Source: Nitrosospira sp. 56-18
GTDB lineage: Bacteria; Pseudomonadota; Gammaproteobacteria; Burkholderiales; Nitrosomonadaceae
Direction of reading: 5' to 3'
DNA: 64,000 nt
Assembly: GCA_001899235.1 (NCBI GenBank)
Contig: MKVR01000020.1
Span: 1-64,000 of the forward strand
Shown: positions 18,116 through 26,103 of the stretch, one piece after another
Layout of the letters: the number at the start of each line of letters is the position of its first letter
Position numbering within the stretch: position 1 is the stretch's first letter
Made by a program: the position numbers and the translations under genes
The notes under the pieces: model-generated
Told to the model about the DNA's origin: nothing
What the model saw: the letters and a program-made list of their open reading frames with translations, nothing else
Databases searched by the model: none

Positions 18116-18859
18116 TCAGCTCGATGATATGACGTAATCCAGCAGCTCCCGCATCCGTCGCCAGTGAGACCCCTCCCAGAACACGCCTTGGCAGATATCG
18201 CAGGTGCAGAAGCGCTCGAAGCGTTCCCGCACCGATGGCGGCAGCCGCGTCAGCACTTCGGCCTTGGGAATCGGACGCAAGGGGGCGTTGCAACCCAGGC
18301 ATAAGGTGAAAGGCTTGACCTGCGGTGCGAGATTCAGCCGTGTGAATATCTCATGCAACTGGTGTGCCGGCCTGGTTTCGCGCACATAACAGCCGTGAAC
18401 GACCGCGCGCCGCTTCAGCAATTCCCGGTCGCGGGTCAGCACGATACGCTTCCCCAGCCCGGCGATTTCCTCGATTTCGCCATCCTGAAAGTAGTTGTCA
18501 TAAAGCGTATCGAAACCGGCCATGCGCAACAGGCGCGCAAGCCCGCCAAGATGGGCATCTGCCACAAAGCGGAAATGATCCGCGAAAGAGGGGGAAATGG
18601 GCGATAAGGGTCGGACATCCAGTCTTCTGAAATGAGGATAAACAGCGACCCGATCGTTGTTTTCCAGAAGATGGTCAAAACCTGCCGGCTTACCGTTGAC
18701 CAGCACCAGCTCGACCTCGGTATGCGGCACTCCCAGCGCCTCGATCATGTGCTTGGCGGTAGCGGCCCGGGCGCAAGGCAATGAAAATTCGCGCCCTCGC
18801 CGCTCGGGCGCGAGGAAATCATTCAGCTCCGCATAGAAGCGAAATGCCGCTATGATCAT
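18116..18859 (-). CDS. Mut7-C RNase-domain protein with ubiquitin-like N-terminus
   Basis: A 247-residue protein. Residues about 1-85 form a ThiS/MoaD-like beta-grasp fold (FRFYAELNDFL, then VELVLVNGKPAGFDHLLENNDRVAVYP). From about 95 on there is a Mut7-C (PIN-like) nuclease domain: FVADAHLGGLARLLRMAGFDTLYDN, IVLTRDRELLKRR, and a C-terminal zinc ribbon CLGCNAPL...CTCDICQGVFWEGSHW. The conserved Asp residues (VADAH, TRDRE) match the acidic site of PIN-like RNases. This two-domain architecture is common and thought to act on RNA, but its substrate is not known to me. A monocistronic gene downstream of a repeat-rich gap. Confidence 0.85.
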   Translation of the reverse strand: MIIAAFRFYAELNDFLAPERRGREFSLPCARAATAKHMIEALGVPHTEVELVLVNGKPAGFDHLLENNDRVAVYPHFRRLDVRPLSPISPSFADHFRFVADAHLGGLARLLRMAGFDTLYDNYFQDGEIEEIAGLGKRIVLTRDRELLKRRAVVHGCYVRETRPAHQLHEIFTRLNLAPQVKPFTLCLGCNAPLRPIPKAEVLTRLPPSVRERFERFCTCDICQGVFWEGSHWRRMRELLDYVISSS

Positions 18860-19299
18860 GATAAAAGTTGAATCACGAAATACATCTCTTCCATCTGCTG
18901 ACCAGATGAATGGATAACAGTCCGATACTCCGAGCCGGACCGAATTTCAAGCACTCTTCAGACAATGAGACAAGGTTTTTGCGCACGCTGGATACCTGCT
19001 TTCGCAGGTATGACGAGCATGAGAATTGTACTGTTTTCTTTTTTCTCGCCGTGCCTGCAATGAAAGCGGATCTGGTGGAGCTGAGGCACCCGCTCCCATT
19101 CGCATCTGCTTCCGTCCGGCTGGTCCTCCGTCGAGGCAAACAGGGAACTGATGATTGGAACCTGTTCCTGGAATGGAAAACCGCAGGGTGAAAAACAACA
19201 CTTCACAAAGGCCTTTTTTTTTCAGGCAAAGCGGTGCTAGAATCGTCGGCGTGATCACATACGCATCCATTGCCTTGTATCCGTTAGTGACCCCCTGCG
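18860..19299. other. Divergent gap with a short palindromic repeat
   Basis: Between the Mut7-C gene (minus) and the hydrolase gene (plus). It contains the hairpin ATACCTGCTTTCGCAGGTAT (18992-19011), of the type that translates as PAKAGIQ and is found dispersed in many proteobacteria. The rest is AT-richer, with T-runs at 19030-19045 and 19208-19222. No supported gene; the short frames here have no family features. Confidence 0.5.
18992..19011. repeat. REP-like palindrome
   Basis: Perfect 8-bp inverted repeat with a TTTC loop: ATACCTGC-TTTC-GCAGGTAT. It is related in style to the palindromes inside the 150-bp repeats at 2818 and 16224, but shorter. Confidence 0.6.
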
Positions 19300-19329
19300 A
19301 TGCTCGCGGCTTGCCAAAGCCGTGCTAGC

Positions 19330-20385
19330 ATGAAAATCTCGTCGCCGCCGCTGTACTCCAGGCCCTATACCGCTCCAGGATGGCTGCGCGGCGGGCATGC
19401 ACAAACCATTTATCCCTACTGGCTTTCCCGGCCGTCGATCGCCTACCGGCGGGAGCGGTACGAACTGGAAGATGGCGACTTCATCGACATCGACTGGCTC
19501 GATAACGAGCCCACTGCACCGTTGGTAGTGGTGTTTCATGGGCTCGAGGGAAGTTCTTGCAGCCACTATGTGCTGAGCCTCATGGTGATGCTGCGCGAAC
19601 TGGGCTGGCGCGGCGCTGTCGTCCATTTTCGCGGCTGCTCCGGCGTGCCCAACCGCCTGCCGCGCGCATACCACGCAGGCGATTCGGAAGAAATCGACTG
19701 GGTGCTGCAACGGATAAGCAGCGAAACCCGGGGCTCCGGCGCCGCCTTTCCAATATATGTGGTCGGCGTATCGCTTGGTGGCAACGCTTTTCTCAAATGG
19801 CTGGGCCAGCAAGGGCAGCAAGCATGCCGGTTAATCGAGGGAGCAGTGGCGGTTTCGGTACCGCTGGATCTGGCTGCCGCCGGGAAAGTGCTGGCGTCGG
19901 GTTTCAACCTCATGTATACCCGCCACTTTCTCGATACGCTCAAACGCAAGGCGCTTGGCAAACTTGATCAATTTCCGCGGCTATTCGATGCGAACAAGGT
20001 GTCTGCCTGCACCACTCTTTACGAATTCGATAACATTGTAACCGCTCCGCTGCATGGATTCCGTGATACGGAAGACTACTGGGCGCGATCCAGCAGCAAA
20101 CCGTGGCTCAAATACGTCGAGGTGCCCACTCTCGTCATCAATGCCCGAAATGACCCATTCATGCCGCCTTCAGCGCTGCCGGCACATGCCGAGGTTTCGC
20201 CTTCGGTCGTCCTGGAATTTCCGAAGGAGGGAGGGCATGCGGGATTTCTCGACTCGCCGTTTCCCGGCCGGCTGACCTGGTTGCCGGAAAGAATCGTCAG
20301 GTTTTTTGGAGAACAACGGGGAGGATTGCGCCACGGCCTGCCCATGGACCTGCCCGAAGGCCTGCCCGAGCTTCGGATTTCCTGA
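19330..20385 (+). CDS. YheT-type alpha/beta hydrolase
   Basis: A protein of about 351 residues of the AB-hydrolase family related to E. coli YheT. It has the N-terminal family segment GWLRGGHAQTIYPYW, the oxyanion-loop region VVFHGLEGSSCSHY, the nucleophile elbow GVSLGGNAFLKWLG (Ser near 155), an acid in NARNDPFMPP and the His in EGGHAGFL. The substrate is unknown; members are predicted esterases. Start ATG 19330 is preferred because the family begins close to this point; ATG 19300 is possible. It is followed by a 305-bp gap before the peptide-modification locus and is probably unrelated to it. Confidence 0.85.
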   Translation: MKISSPPLYSRPYTAPGWLRGGHAQTIYPYWLSRPSIAYRRERYELEDGDFIDIDWLDNEPTAPLVVVFHGLEGSSCSHYVLSLMVMLRELGWRGAVVHFRGCSGVPNRLPRAYHAGDSEEIDWVLQRISSETRGSGAAFPIYVVGVSLGGNAFLKWLGQQGQQACRLIEGAVAVSVPLDLAAAGKVLASGFNLMYTRHFLDTLKRKALGKLDQFPRLFDANKVSACTTLYEFDNIVTAPLHGFRDTEDYWARSSSKPWLKYVEVPTLVINARNDPFMPPSALPAHAEVSPSVVLEFPKEGGHAGFLDSPFPGRLTWLPERIVRFFGEQRGGLRHGLPMDLPEGLPELRIS

Positions 20386-20528
20386 TCCTTTCGCTCTCGT
20401 CCTTTCTCAATACGAGCAACCTCGGCGGCCTGCCGCCGTGACGCTATTTGCAGCATGGCATTTTTCGATCGCCTTGCCATATACTTCCTGCATAAACCCA
20501 CGTAATAAAAATTTAATCATCCTGCAGC

Positions 20529-20557
20529 TTGACAGCGGCATTTACCCATACTAGTTT
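20529..20557 (+). promoter_or_regulatory. Candidate sigma-70 promoter of the RiPP-like locus
   Basis: A perfect -35 TTGACA (20529-20534) is followed after 17 bp by TAGTTT (20552-20557), a weak -10. It is the best promoter-like pair in the 305-bp gap before the repeat-peptide gene, about 130 bp upstream of its start. Assignment is by sequence only. Confidence 0.35.
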
Positions 20558-20564
20558 TAAGGTT

Positions 20565-20624
20565 GGACCGAAACATGTTCCGGGGGGAAGCATGCTCTTA
20601 TTCTTGAGCCAATAGTTTCGGTCC
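20565..20624. promoter_or_regulatory. Long inverted repeat in the leader of the RiPP-like locus
   Basis: GGACCGAAAC (20565-20574) and its exact complement GTTTCGGTCC (20615-20624) enclose 40 bp. Placed just after the candidate promoter, it could be an operator pair for a dimeric regulator or a leader hairpin in the mRNA. No regulator gene is adjacent. Confidence 0.5.
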
Positions 20625-20690
20625 GCCAGCGCGTTCCTTCTCCCGACCCCGCGAGTTATCCGACCCAATACCACAATAAAGGAGTCAGCC

Positions 20691-21386
20691 ATGTCCGATG
20701 AACAAAACCCAGATGATTCCCCGCAAGCACCTCAACCCGATGCACCTGCGGCCGCTGCCGCCACCCCGCAACCGCGCGCCCTGGCTTTGAATGCCAAGCT
20801 GGCAGATTTGACCGTTGCCGACCTGAATTCCATCATTGCCGCGGAAACCAACCGGGCGATTGCCTCCCGCTTCGGCAATATCGGGAGAGCGGGTGCTCAT
20901 GTCAATTCCGGTCCTCCAGGATTCGTGAATGGAGGCGGTCATGCCAACTTCGATCCATCCCACGTCAATTCAGGACCCCCGGGGTTCGTCAACGGTGGCG
21001 GTCACGCGAATTTCGATCCAGCGCGCAATCTTGGAGCACAAGTTAACGTGGCCAACGTCGGCAATCTCGCCAATCTGGGGAGGGCGGGAGTGCATGTCAA
21101 TTCCGGTCCTCCAGGATTCGTCAACGGCGGCGGTCATGCCAATTTCGATCCTGCCAGGGGTGTGGCCGGCAATCGCATCAATGTCGCCAATCTGGCCCAG
21201 GCCGGGTCTCATGTGAATTCCGGCCCTCCAGGATTCGTCAATGGTGGTGGCCATGCCAATTTCGATCCCCGGACCAATTTGGGAGCAGCCTTAGTCAACG
21301 TGACCCTGCCGGATGGGGGCCAGGTGGCCATTCCGGGCTCCGGACCGGTGGATCTGCAGGTGCGCGGTTTTCGTATCACACGCTGA
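20691..21386 (+). CDS. Repeat-bearing RiPP-type precursor peptide
   Basis: The 231-residue product has no signal peptide and no catalytic motif. An acidic, Pro/Ala-rich N-terminus (about 1-30) and a leader-like helix (about 33-60: LNAKLADLTVADLNSIIAAETNRAI) precede four identical units HVNSGPPGFVNGGGHANFDP at residues 70-89, 91-110, 135-154 and 174-193. Units 1 and 2 are separated by one Ser. The other spacers have NVANVGNLANLGRAG-like text. A valine-rich tail (VNVTLPDGGQVAIPG) ends the protein. A strong AAAGGAG precedes the ATG. The repeats, the leader helix and the downstream maturase genes together indicate a ribosomally made, modified peptide. I do not recognise this peptide family. The product is unlikely to be an enzyme. 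Confidence 0.75.
   Translation: MSDEQNPDDSPQAPQPDAPAAAAATPQPRALALNAKLADLTVADLNSIIAAETNRAIASRFGNIGRAGAHVNSGPPGFVNGGGHANFDPSHVNSGPPGFVNGGGHANFDPARNLGAQVNVANVGNLANLGRAGVHVNSGPPGFVNGGGHANFDPARGVAGNRINVANLAQAGSHVNSGPPGFVNGGGHANFDPRTNLGAALVNVTLPDGGQVAIPGSGPVDLQVRGFRITR
20898..21269 (+). repeat. Four perfect 20-residue coding repeats
   Basis: 60-bp units at 20898-20957, 20961-21020, 21093-21152 and 21210-21269. They encode identical peptides, yet the DNA differs at many third codon positions (for example CATGTCAATTCC, CACGTCAATTCA, CATGTGAATTCC). The sequence has thus been held constant at protein level by selection, not merely by recent duplication. Confidence 0.95.
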
Positions 21387-21398
21387 CACAGGCAGTTG

Positions 21399-22556
21399 AT
21401 GAACTCCAAGCCGGTTTTCGGCGCGGCCTGGTCCGGCCGCGCCGAGGGGCTACTTCACACGTTCGTCGCGGCTGCCTGCCAGTCCCAGGAATTCAGGCGA
21501 GCACTCCAGGGCGAACCAGTTGCGGCACTGCGCCAATGGCAGTGGGAATGCACCGATGTTCCCAAATCTCTCCGTCCCCCTTCAGAAGCATTGTCGGTCA
21601 CGATCGATGATGCGAACCTGTGGGGGCCGCCGGAGTGGCGAACCGAGCCGGACAGGACGATGCTGCGTCAATCGCAGTTACGCCTGCTGCTCGCTGGCGC
21701 CAAGCCCCTGGTGCTGATGCACGGTGACGAGCGCAACCTGACGGCTTTGGCGAACTGGGCCCGACAGCGGAGTTATTTCACGCTGCTGGGACCGTACCAA
21801 TTCCTGCCGCAGCATGATTCCTGCAAGGGCGGCTACAGCAATCGCATGGCCAGTGTATCGAGCGCCCATGCGGGATCAGGAGCGTGGCGGGGACTGCTGA
21901 TCAGCCCGGACGAACAAACTGTGCTCATGGCCTGGTTGTGCCTGCTGTTTGGATGGGAAAAATTCCTGGGGAGATTGCTAGGCTACCCGCGCTGCTGCTG
22001 CGAAGCGTTCGAGAACCGATGGCCTGCGGCCTCTTCTTTTCATGAAGGTGACATGGGCCTCATGCTTTTATCGCAATCAGAACCAGAAACGGGACCAGAA
22101 ACCGGCGAAGGCATTTACAAGCTGGACTGGACGGTGAATATCTTTGCGCGCTACTTCGGCTGGGAAGTCATCCAGCATTTTCCCTGCAGTTGGGATTGCG
22201 CCGCAACGGCGAGCCTGGCCCACCGCTATTTTTCCATTCTTTCGCATTACTGGCCCGAGGACATGGGGCAAATCCGGCGATACCTGTCTTCGCCCCTGCT
22301 GGTGACCGCTTCGCACGGCTACGGCTTGTTTCCCGGCGGAAAACTGGTTTCGGAGAAGGCTGGTCCGTGCCTGATCTATGATCCCGGACTGGTCCAAATC
22401 ATCGGCATGGAAGATGCGCTTGTGAAGAAAATCATGTCTTCGTCATTCATGGCCGCGGGCAAGAATGGCAGCTGGAGAATCGCCGGCAACGACGTTCCCG
22501 GTTGGCTGCTGGGATTCGGCATTGATCAGCCCGCTATCGAGGAGGCATACGGATGA
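21399..22556 (+). CDS. DUF483-like Cys-rich protein of the RiPP-like locus
   Basis: About 385 residues from ATG 21399 (a TTG at 21396 is also possible). AGG lies six bases upstream of the ATG. The distinctive segment LGYPRCCCEAF (196-206) and the later FPCSWDCAATASLAHRYF (262-279) match the conserved GYPxCC and PCSxxC pattern of DUF483-type proteins, whose function is not established. The clustered Cys residues could bind metal or a cofactor. The N-terminal region (about 14-75) has a helical part plus LRPPSEALSVTIDDANLW, which could bind peptide. It starts 12 bp after the precursor stop, and its stop overlaps the radical SAM start (ATGA), so it is translationally coupled to the maturase. A role in peptide maturation is inferred from position. 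Confidence 0.65.
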   Translation: MNSKPVFGAAWSGRAEGLLHTFVAAACQSQEFRRALQGEPVAALRQWQWECTDVPKSLRPPSEALSVTIDDANLWGPPEWRTEPDRTMLRQSQLRLLLAGAKPLVLMHGDERNLTALANWARQRSYFTLLGPYQFLPQHDSCKGGYSNRMASVSSAHAGSGAWRGLLISPDEQTVLMAWLCLLFGWEKFLGRLLGYPRCCCEAFENRWPAASSFHEGDMGLMLLSQSEPETGPETGEGIYKLDWTVNIFARYFGWEVIQHFPCSWDCAATASLAHRYFSILSHYWPEDMGQIRRYLSSPLLVTASHGYGLFPGGKLVSEKAGPCLIYDPGLVQIIGMEDALVKKIMSSSFMAAGKNGSWRIAGNDVPGWLLGFGIDQPAIEEAYG

Positions 22557-24136
22557 AATATTTCAGCAGGCCCAGCAGGGAAAGCGCGGAAGGCGAGTAC
22601 CTGGCGGGAGTTTTCGGCAAACATTATGAACCGTTCGGAACAATCGGCCTGAGCGATGCGACCATGCTGGGCACGGAGGGGGTGGTTCTGGAAGACATTT
22701 CCGGAGACACCCTCGCGATCCACCCGGAAAACGCGTCATGGGCATTTCTCAGCCCAGGCGAAGCCAGGTGGTTTCCCCATCTGCACAACAAGCCGTTCGG
22801 CTGGTTGCGGCACGGCATGCTGCAGCACGGCCCGGATGCCGCGCTCGACTTTGCCGCCCATCTCTACCGCAGGGGGTTATTGACCCTCAACAATCATGCC
22901 GCGGTGGACCAGCGGATGTTCGCGGATGGCCCAAATTATGACGAGGGCAATTTGATCGAACTGCTCATTACGGAAAAGTGCAATCTCGCCTGCCCGTATT
23001 GCCTCGCGGGCGCCAACTCGTCCATGCCTGCCATGAATAGCGAGATCGCCCGGAAAACCGTGGATCTCGCGTTCAACATGGCGGAGAGCAATGTCCTGGC
23101 TTTCGAATTCGCCGGGGGGGAGCCGTTTCTCAAGTACGACCTCATGAAAGAAACGGTGGCATACATTCGCAATCACCCTTTGAAAGGCAACCGCAGGCTG
23201 TTTCTCAGCACACAGACCAATGCCACATTGCTGAACGAGGAGCGGGTCCGCTGGCTGAAGGAACAGGATATACGGGTGGGAATCTCCATAGATGGGGGTG
23301 CCCAGGCGCAGAATAAAAGCCGGCCGCAGGTTAACGGCAAGGAATCGTTCAGCAAGCTGGCCAGGGGAATCGATCTGCTGCATCGTTTCGAAGTGCCTTT
23401 TGGCGGTCTGGTAGTCCTGAACCGGTCCAATGCAGATGATCCGGCGGAACTGGCTACCACCCTGCTGGATCTGGGCATACATGGGTTCCGGTTGAATCCC
23501 ATCGCGTATCTGGGCGACGCGCGGAAAAACTGGAACCAGGTGGGCTTGAGCCAGGAACATATCATCGGGTTCATGAAAGGCCTGATGGCGCATATCGTGG
23601 ACCGGAAATTACCGCTGCTCGAAGACAACGTTCGCAGCATGTGCGATTTTCTAACCAGCAAGCAGCGCAGGACGCGCTGCATGCGGACGCATTGCGGAGC
23701 GGGAGATACCTTTCAGGCGGTTGCTGCCAATGGCGACATCTACCCGTGCGGACGGGCCACGCAGTCGCCCGGACTGAAGCTGGGGAATATCTTCGATCCC
23801 GGTCTGGAAAGCCTTTCCCAGCCGTCGAGGAGCAACGACGTCATGGCACAGATTCGCGAACGCAGGCCGGCCGATCTCGAAGGATGCAGCAACTGCTCTT
23901 ACAGGCAATTATGCCAGTCCGGATGTTCGGCCCAGGCTTGGGAGCGCTATGGCACAGTACGGCATCGCACCCCGGAATGCACCTTTTACAAAACGCTGTA
24001 TCCCTATCTGATGCACTGGCTGTCTTTCGATGAAATGGCATTCGACCATCTGAATGCGTACAGCTATTTCAATAACGAGGGCAGGCATTTCTCACGCGAC
24101 TTCGCTCCCGTCGCCGGCGTGCCGGTAACAGCGTGA
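22553..24136 (+). CDS. Radical SAM/SPASM peptide maturase
   Basis: A 527-residue radical SAM enzyme. Cys143, Cys147 and Cys150 form the CxxxCxxC that binds the SAM-cleaving [4Fe-4S] cluster (KCNLACPYC), and FAGGEPFL (187-193) is the SAM-contact motif. The C-terminal SPASM region has Cys376, 381, 399, 445, 448, 454, 458 and 476 in the spacing of auxiliary clusters (CGAGDTFQAVAANGDIYPCG, CSNCSYRQLCQSGC). Residues about 40-112 look like a PqqD-type peptide-recognition module, ending in the typical helix LDFAAHLYRRGLL. SPASM enzymes of this type modify ribosomal peptides, often by linking side chains. AGGAGG at 22540-22545 drives its start, which overlaps the preceding stop by 4 bases. The neighbouring repeat peptide is the likely substrate. 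Confidence 0.9.
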   Translation: MKYFSRPSRESAEGEYLAGVFGKHYEPFGTIGLSDATMLGTEGVVLEDISGDTLAIHPENASWAFLSPGEARWFPHLHNKPFGWLRHGMLQHGPDAALDFAAHLYRRGLLTLNNHAAVDQRMFADGPNYDEGNLIELLITEKCNLACPYCLAGANSSMPAMNSEIARKTVDLAFNMAESNVLAFEFAGGEPFLKYDLMKETVAYIRNHPLKGNRRLFLSTQTNATLLNEERVRWLKEQDIRVGISIDGGAQAQNKSRPQVNGKESFSKLARGIDLLHRFEVPFGGLVVLNRSNADDPAELATTLLDLGIHGFRLNPIAYLGDARKNWNQVGLSQEHIIGFMKGLMAHIVDRKLPLLEDNVRSMCDFLTSKQRRTRCMRTHCGAGDTFQAVAANGDIYPCGRATQSPGLKLGNIFDPGLESLSQPSRSNDVMAQIRERRPADLEGCSNCSYRQLCQSGCSAQAWERYGTVRHRTPECTFYKTLYPYLMHWLSFDEMAFDHLNAYSYFNNEGRHFSRDFAPVAGVPVTA

Positions 24137-25386
24137 ACGCTCCCGATATTTCCCTTCCCGGCTTCAAGGAACAGCTCCCGGCGGAGGTGCTGACGGACTG
24201 CGCCGGCCTGTGCTATCCCGCGGGACCCGGCAATACCGTCGACATGCTGTTCGAGCTGGCTGCGCTGACCCGGTCGGAGCGATTCCGCCATCGCCTTTCC
24301 ACAGCGCTGGAAGCAATGTATTTTACGGATGCAAGCGAGCTCCAGCTTGCGCGGCATGCTGTCGCGGTGCTGGATCGCCTGCCCGCGGACAGCCGCGCCC
24401 GCCTGTTCGGCACGCCGCTGGCAGAAACGGATGCCGTGCGGCATGATCCGGGCAGGACGAGTGGCGGCGATAAATCGAAGCATCTGCTCTCAAGCATACG
24501 CCACCTTGTTCATCACCCCGACGTCCGCGATATCGCTTTTATTCTTCCGCCATGCCTGTTTTATCAGGGAGTTTTTTATCTGCCGCATATTCACGCTCTT
24601 CTCCTCAGGGGTACGGAGGGCGCGACCATCGCCGTCGTCGAAAAACATGGCAAAACGCATTTCGTCTGGAGCGACGGTCCAAGCATCACACTGGCCAATG
24701 ACGGCAGCGGGTTGCCGCCAGGGTTCAAGCATCCCCGCCTTGCGGCGCTGCCCCGCATCGGAAGATTTGCCATACTCAATGGCGCACCCGAGGCCGCGCC
24801 GCTGCTTTCGCCGTTCGACCCGGCAACGGATGAAGAGATCAAGGAAGGAGCAGACCGGATATCTCTTGCACTGGAGCTTCTTGAGCAGATCTGGCCGCAT
24901 GCTTTCCACGCGATCCACCGGCATGTGAAAGCATTCTGCATCCTGAAGCAGCGCGGTTATTCGCGCAGCCATAGCCCTCCGGAGCTGCCAGGAACCATAT
25001 TGATGAGCGCGGATGAAGTGGTGCGGATAGGCGACCTGCTGTGCCATGAATCAAGCCATGTGCGGATGAATGTTTTCCGGCTCTACGATCCAATCGCCCA
25101 GGCCCGCGATCCCAAGGCGGAAGCAGCAGGCTTCATCTCACCCTGGCGGCCGGATCTGCGCCCGCTAAAAGGACTGATCGACGGCGTGCACGCGTTCCTC
25201 AACGTATGCCGATATCATCGCAAGCTGGGGGAATGGTGCGATGGCGCATGGATCCCGGGTGCGATCTATGAACGGCAAAAACAGAATGTCATCCAGGCCA
25301 ATGCGTTGCTGCTGCAGCACGCAGCCCCTACCCGGATTGGAGCCATGCTGATGGAGGAATTCATCCGCGAGGAGGCATTGGTGTGA
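24133..25386 (+). CDS. HExxH peptide-modification protein
   Basis: A 417-residue protein with HESSH at 305-309 and the following block SPWRPDLRPLKGLIDGVHAFLNV (336-358), in which His353 is a candidate third metal ligand. This pairing matches the HExxH family found beside or fused to FxsB-type radical SAM maturases. Members of that family have been described as alpha-ketoglutarate-dependent peptide beta-hydroxylases rather than proteases. The N-terminal half is variable. The GTG start overlaps the radical SAM stop (GTGA), so the two are translated together. The likely role is hydroxylation of the repeat peptide; this is family-based inference. Confidence 0.75.
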   Translation: MNAPDISLPGFKEQLPAEVLTDCAGLCYPAGPGNTVDMLFELAALTRSERFRHRLSTALEAMYFTDASELQLARHAVAVLDRLPADSRARLFGTPLAETDAVRHDPGRTSGGDKSKHLLSSIRHLVHHPDVRDIAFILPPCLFYQGVFYLPHIHALLLRGTEGATIAVVEKHGKTHFVWSDGPSITLANDGSGLPPGFKHPRLAALPRIGRFAILNGAPEAAPLLSPFDPATDEEIKEGADRISLALELLEQIWPHAFHAIHRHVKAFCILKQRGYSRSHSPPELPGTILMSADEVVRIGDLLCHESSHVRMNVFRLYDPIAQARDPKAEAAGFISPWRPDLRPLKGLIDGVHAFLNVCRYHRKLGEWCDGAWIPGAIYERQKQNVIQANALLLQHAAPTRIGAMLMEEFIREEALV

Positions 25387-26090
25387 GCAATATTTCTCCC
25401 GGCGCAGCCACCAGCCCAGCGATCGGGGATGCGGCGACCGGTCCCGCCTATCCCGCCTATCCCGCCCGTCCCGCAGGAGATTTGCGGATCGACCCGCAAT
25501 CGCTTGCACGCCTTCGCACCGAATTTCGCAGCCGAGGGGCGGCAGTCCACGGCCCCCCTGCCATTCAGGCTGACATCCACGCACAGCTTTTGAACGAAGC
25601 CCTGGCGCAACGGGAGAGTGCAAGCTGGAGCCTGATAGCCAACGGATGTCCGGGCGAGATTTCGCAACACAACCTGCGCGCCTATCTCGGCCCGCATGCA
25701 AGAAATTTTCTCGCCGCGCCCGAGGTGCTGGAAAATCTGCGGCAGGTGACTGGATACCGGCTCGTTCCCTCATGGAGCGCCAGTTGTTATACCTATTATG
25801 ATGGCCCCGGCCAGCACATGGGCGAGCACTGCGACAAAGAAGAAGCATGCCGAATAGCCCTGCTGGTTTATTTGCAGACTATCTGGGCGCCGGGCACGCA
25901 GCCTTCCACGGGGCTTCAGCTGCATGTGTTCCGGAGCGACAATGCGGCAAGCGGGCTGGTGCTTCGAATTACCGCGTTGTCCAACCGCATCGTCTTTCTG
26001 AATGGCGCGGAGCAGGCGCACCTGCGGCCCGCGCTTGCTCCGGGGGAACATATGACCCTGCTGGCCGGTTGCTATCAGTTGTCACCCTAA
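25383..26090 (+). CDS. Prolyl-hydroxylase-like 2OG-Fe(II) oxygenase
   Basis: The 235-residue protein begins with a disordered Ala/Pro-rich segment. The oxygenase core has the metal triad His149-x-Asp151 (GEHCDKEEACRIALLVYL) and a distal His213 in FLNGAEQAHLRPALAPG. Its fold cues (SWSASCYTYYDGPGQHMGEHCD) match prolyl 4-hydroxylase-type enzymes. The usual basic residue that anchors 2-oxoglutarate, normally about ten positions past the distal His in a GxR context, reads G-E-H, so His or a nearby Arg (215) would have to serve. The GTG start overlaps the previous stop. The GPPG in each precursor repeat is a plausible Pro target. Confidence 0.7.
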   Translation: MSNISPGAATSPAIGDAATGPAYPAYPARPAGDLRIDPQSLARLRTEFRSRGAAVHGPPAIQADIHAQLLNEALAQRESASWSLIANGCPGEISQHNLRAYLGPHARNFLAAPEVLENLRQVTGYRLVPSWSASCYTYYDGPGQHMGEHCDKEEACRIALLVYLQTIWAPGTQPSTGLQLHVFRSDNAASGLVLRITALSNRIVFLNGAEQAHLRPALAPGEHMTLLAGCYQLSP

Positions 26091-26103
26091 CGAAAATCCA
26101 ACC

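Noticed and set aside
20898-21269. Four 60-bp repeats considered as a CRISPR or simple DNA tandem array
   Set aside because: The units are in frame, of identical protein sequence but different DNA at wobble positions, and spacers are not uniform. They are coding peptide repeats.
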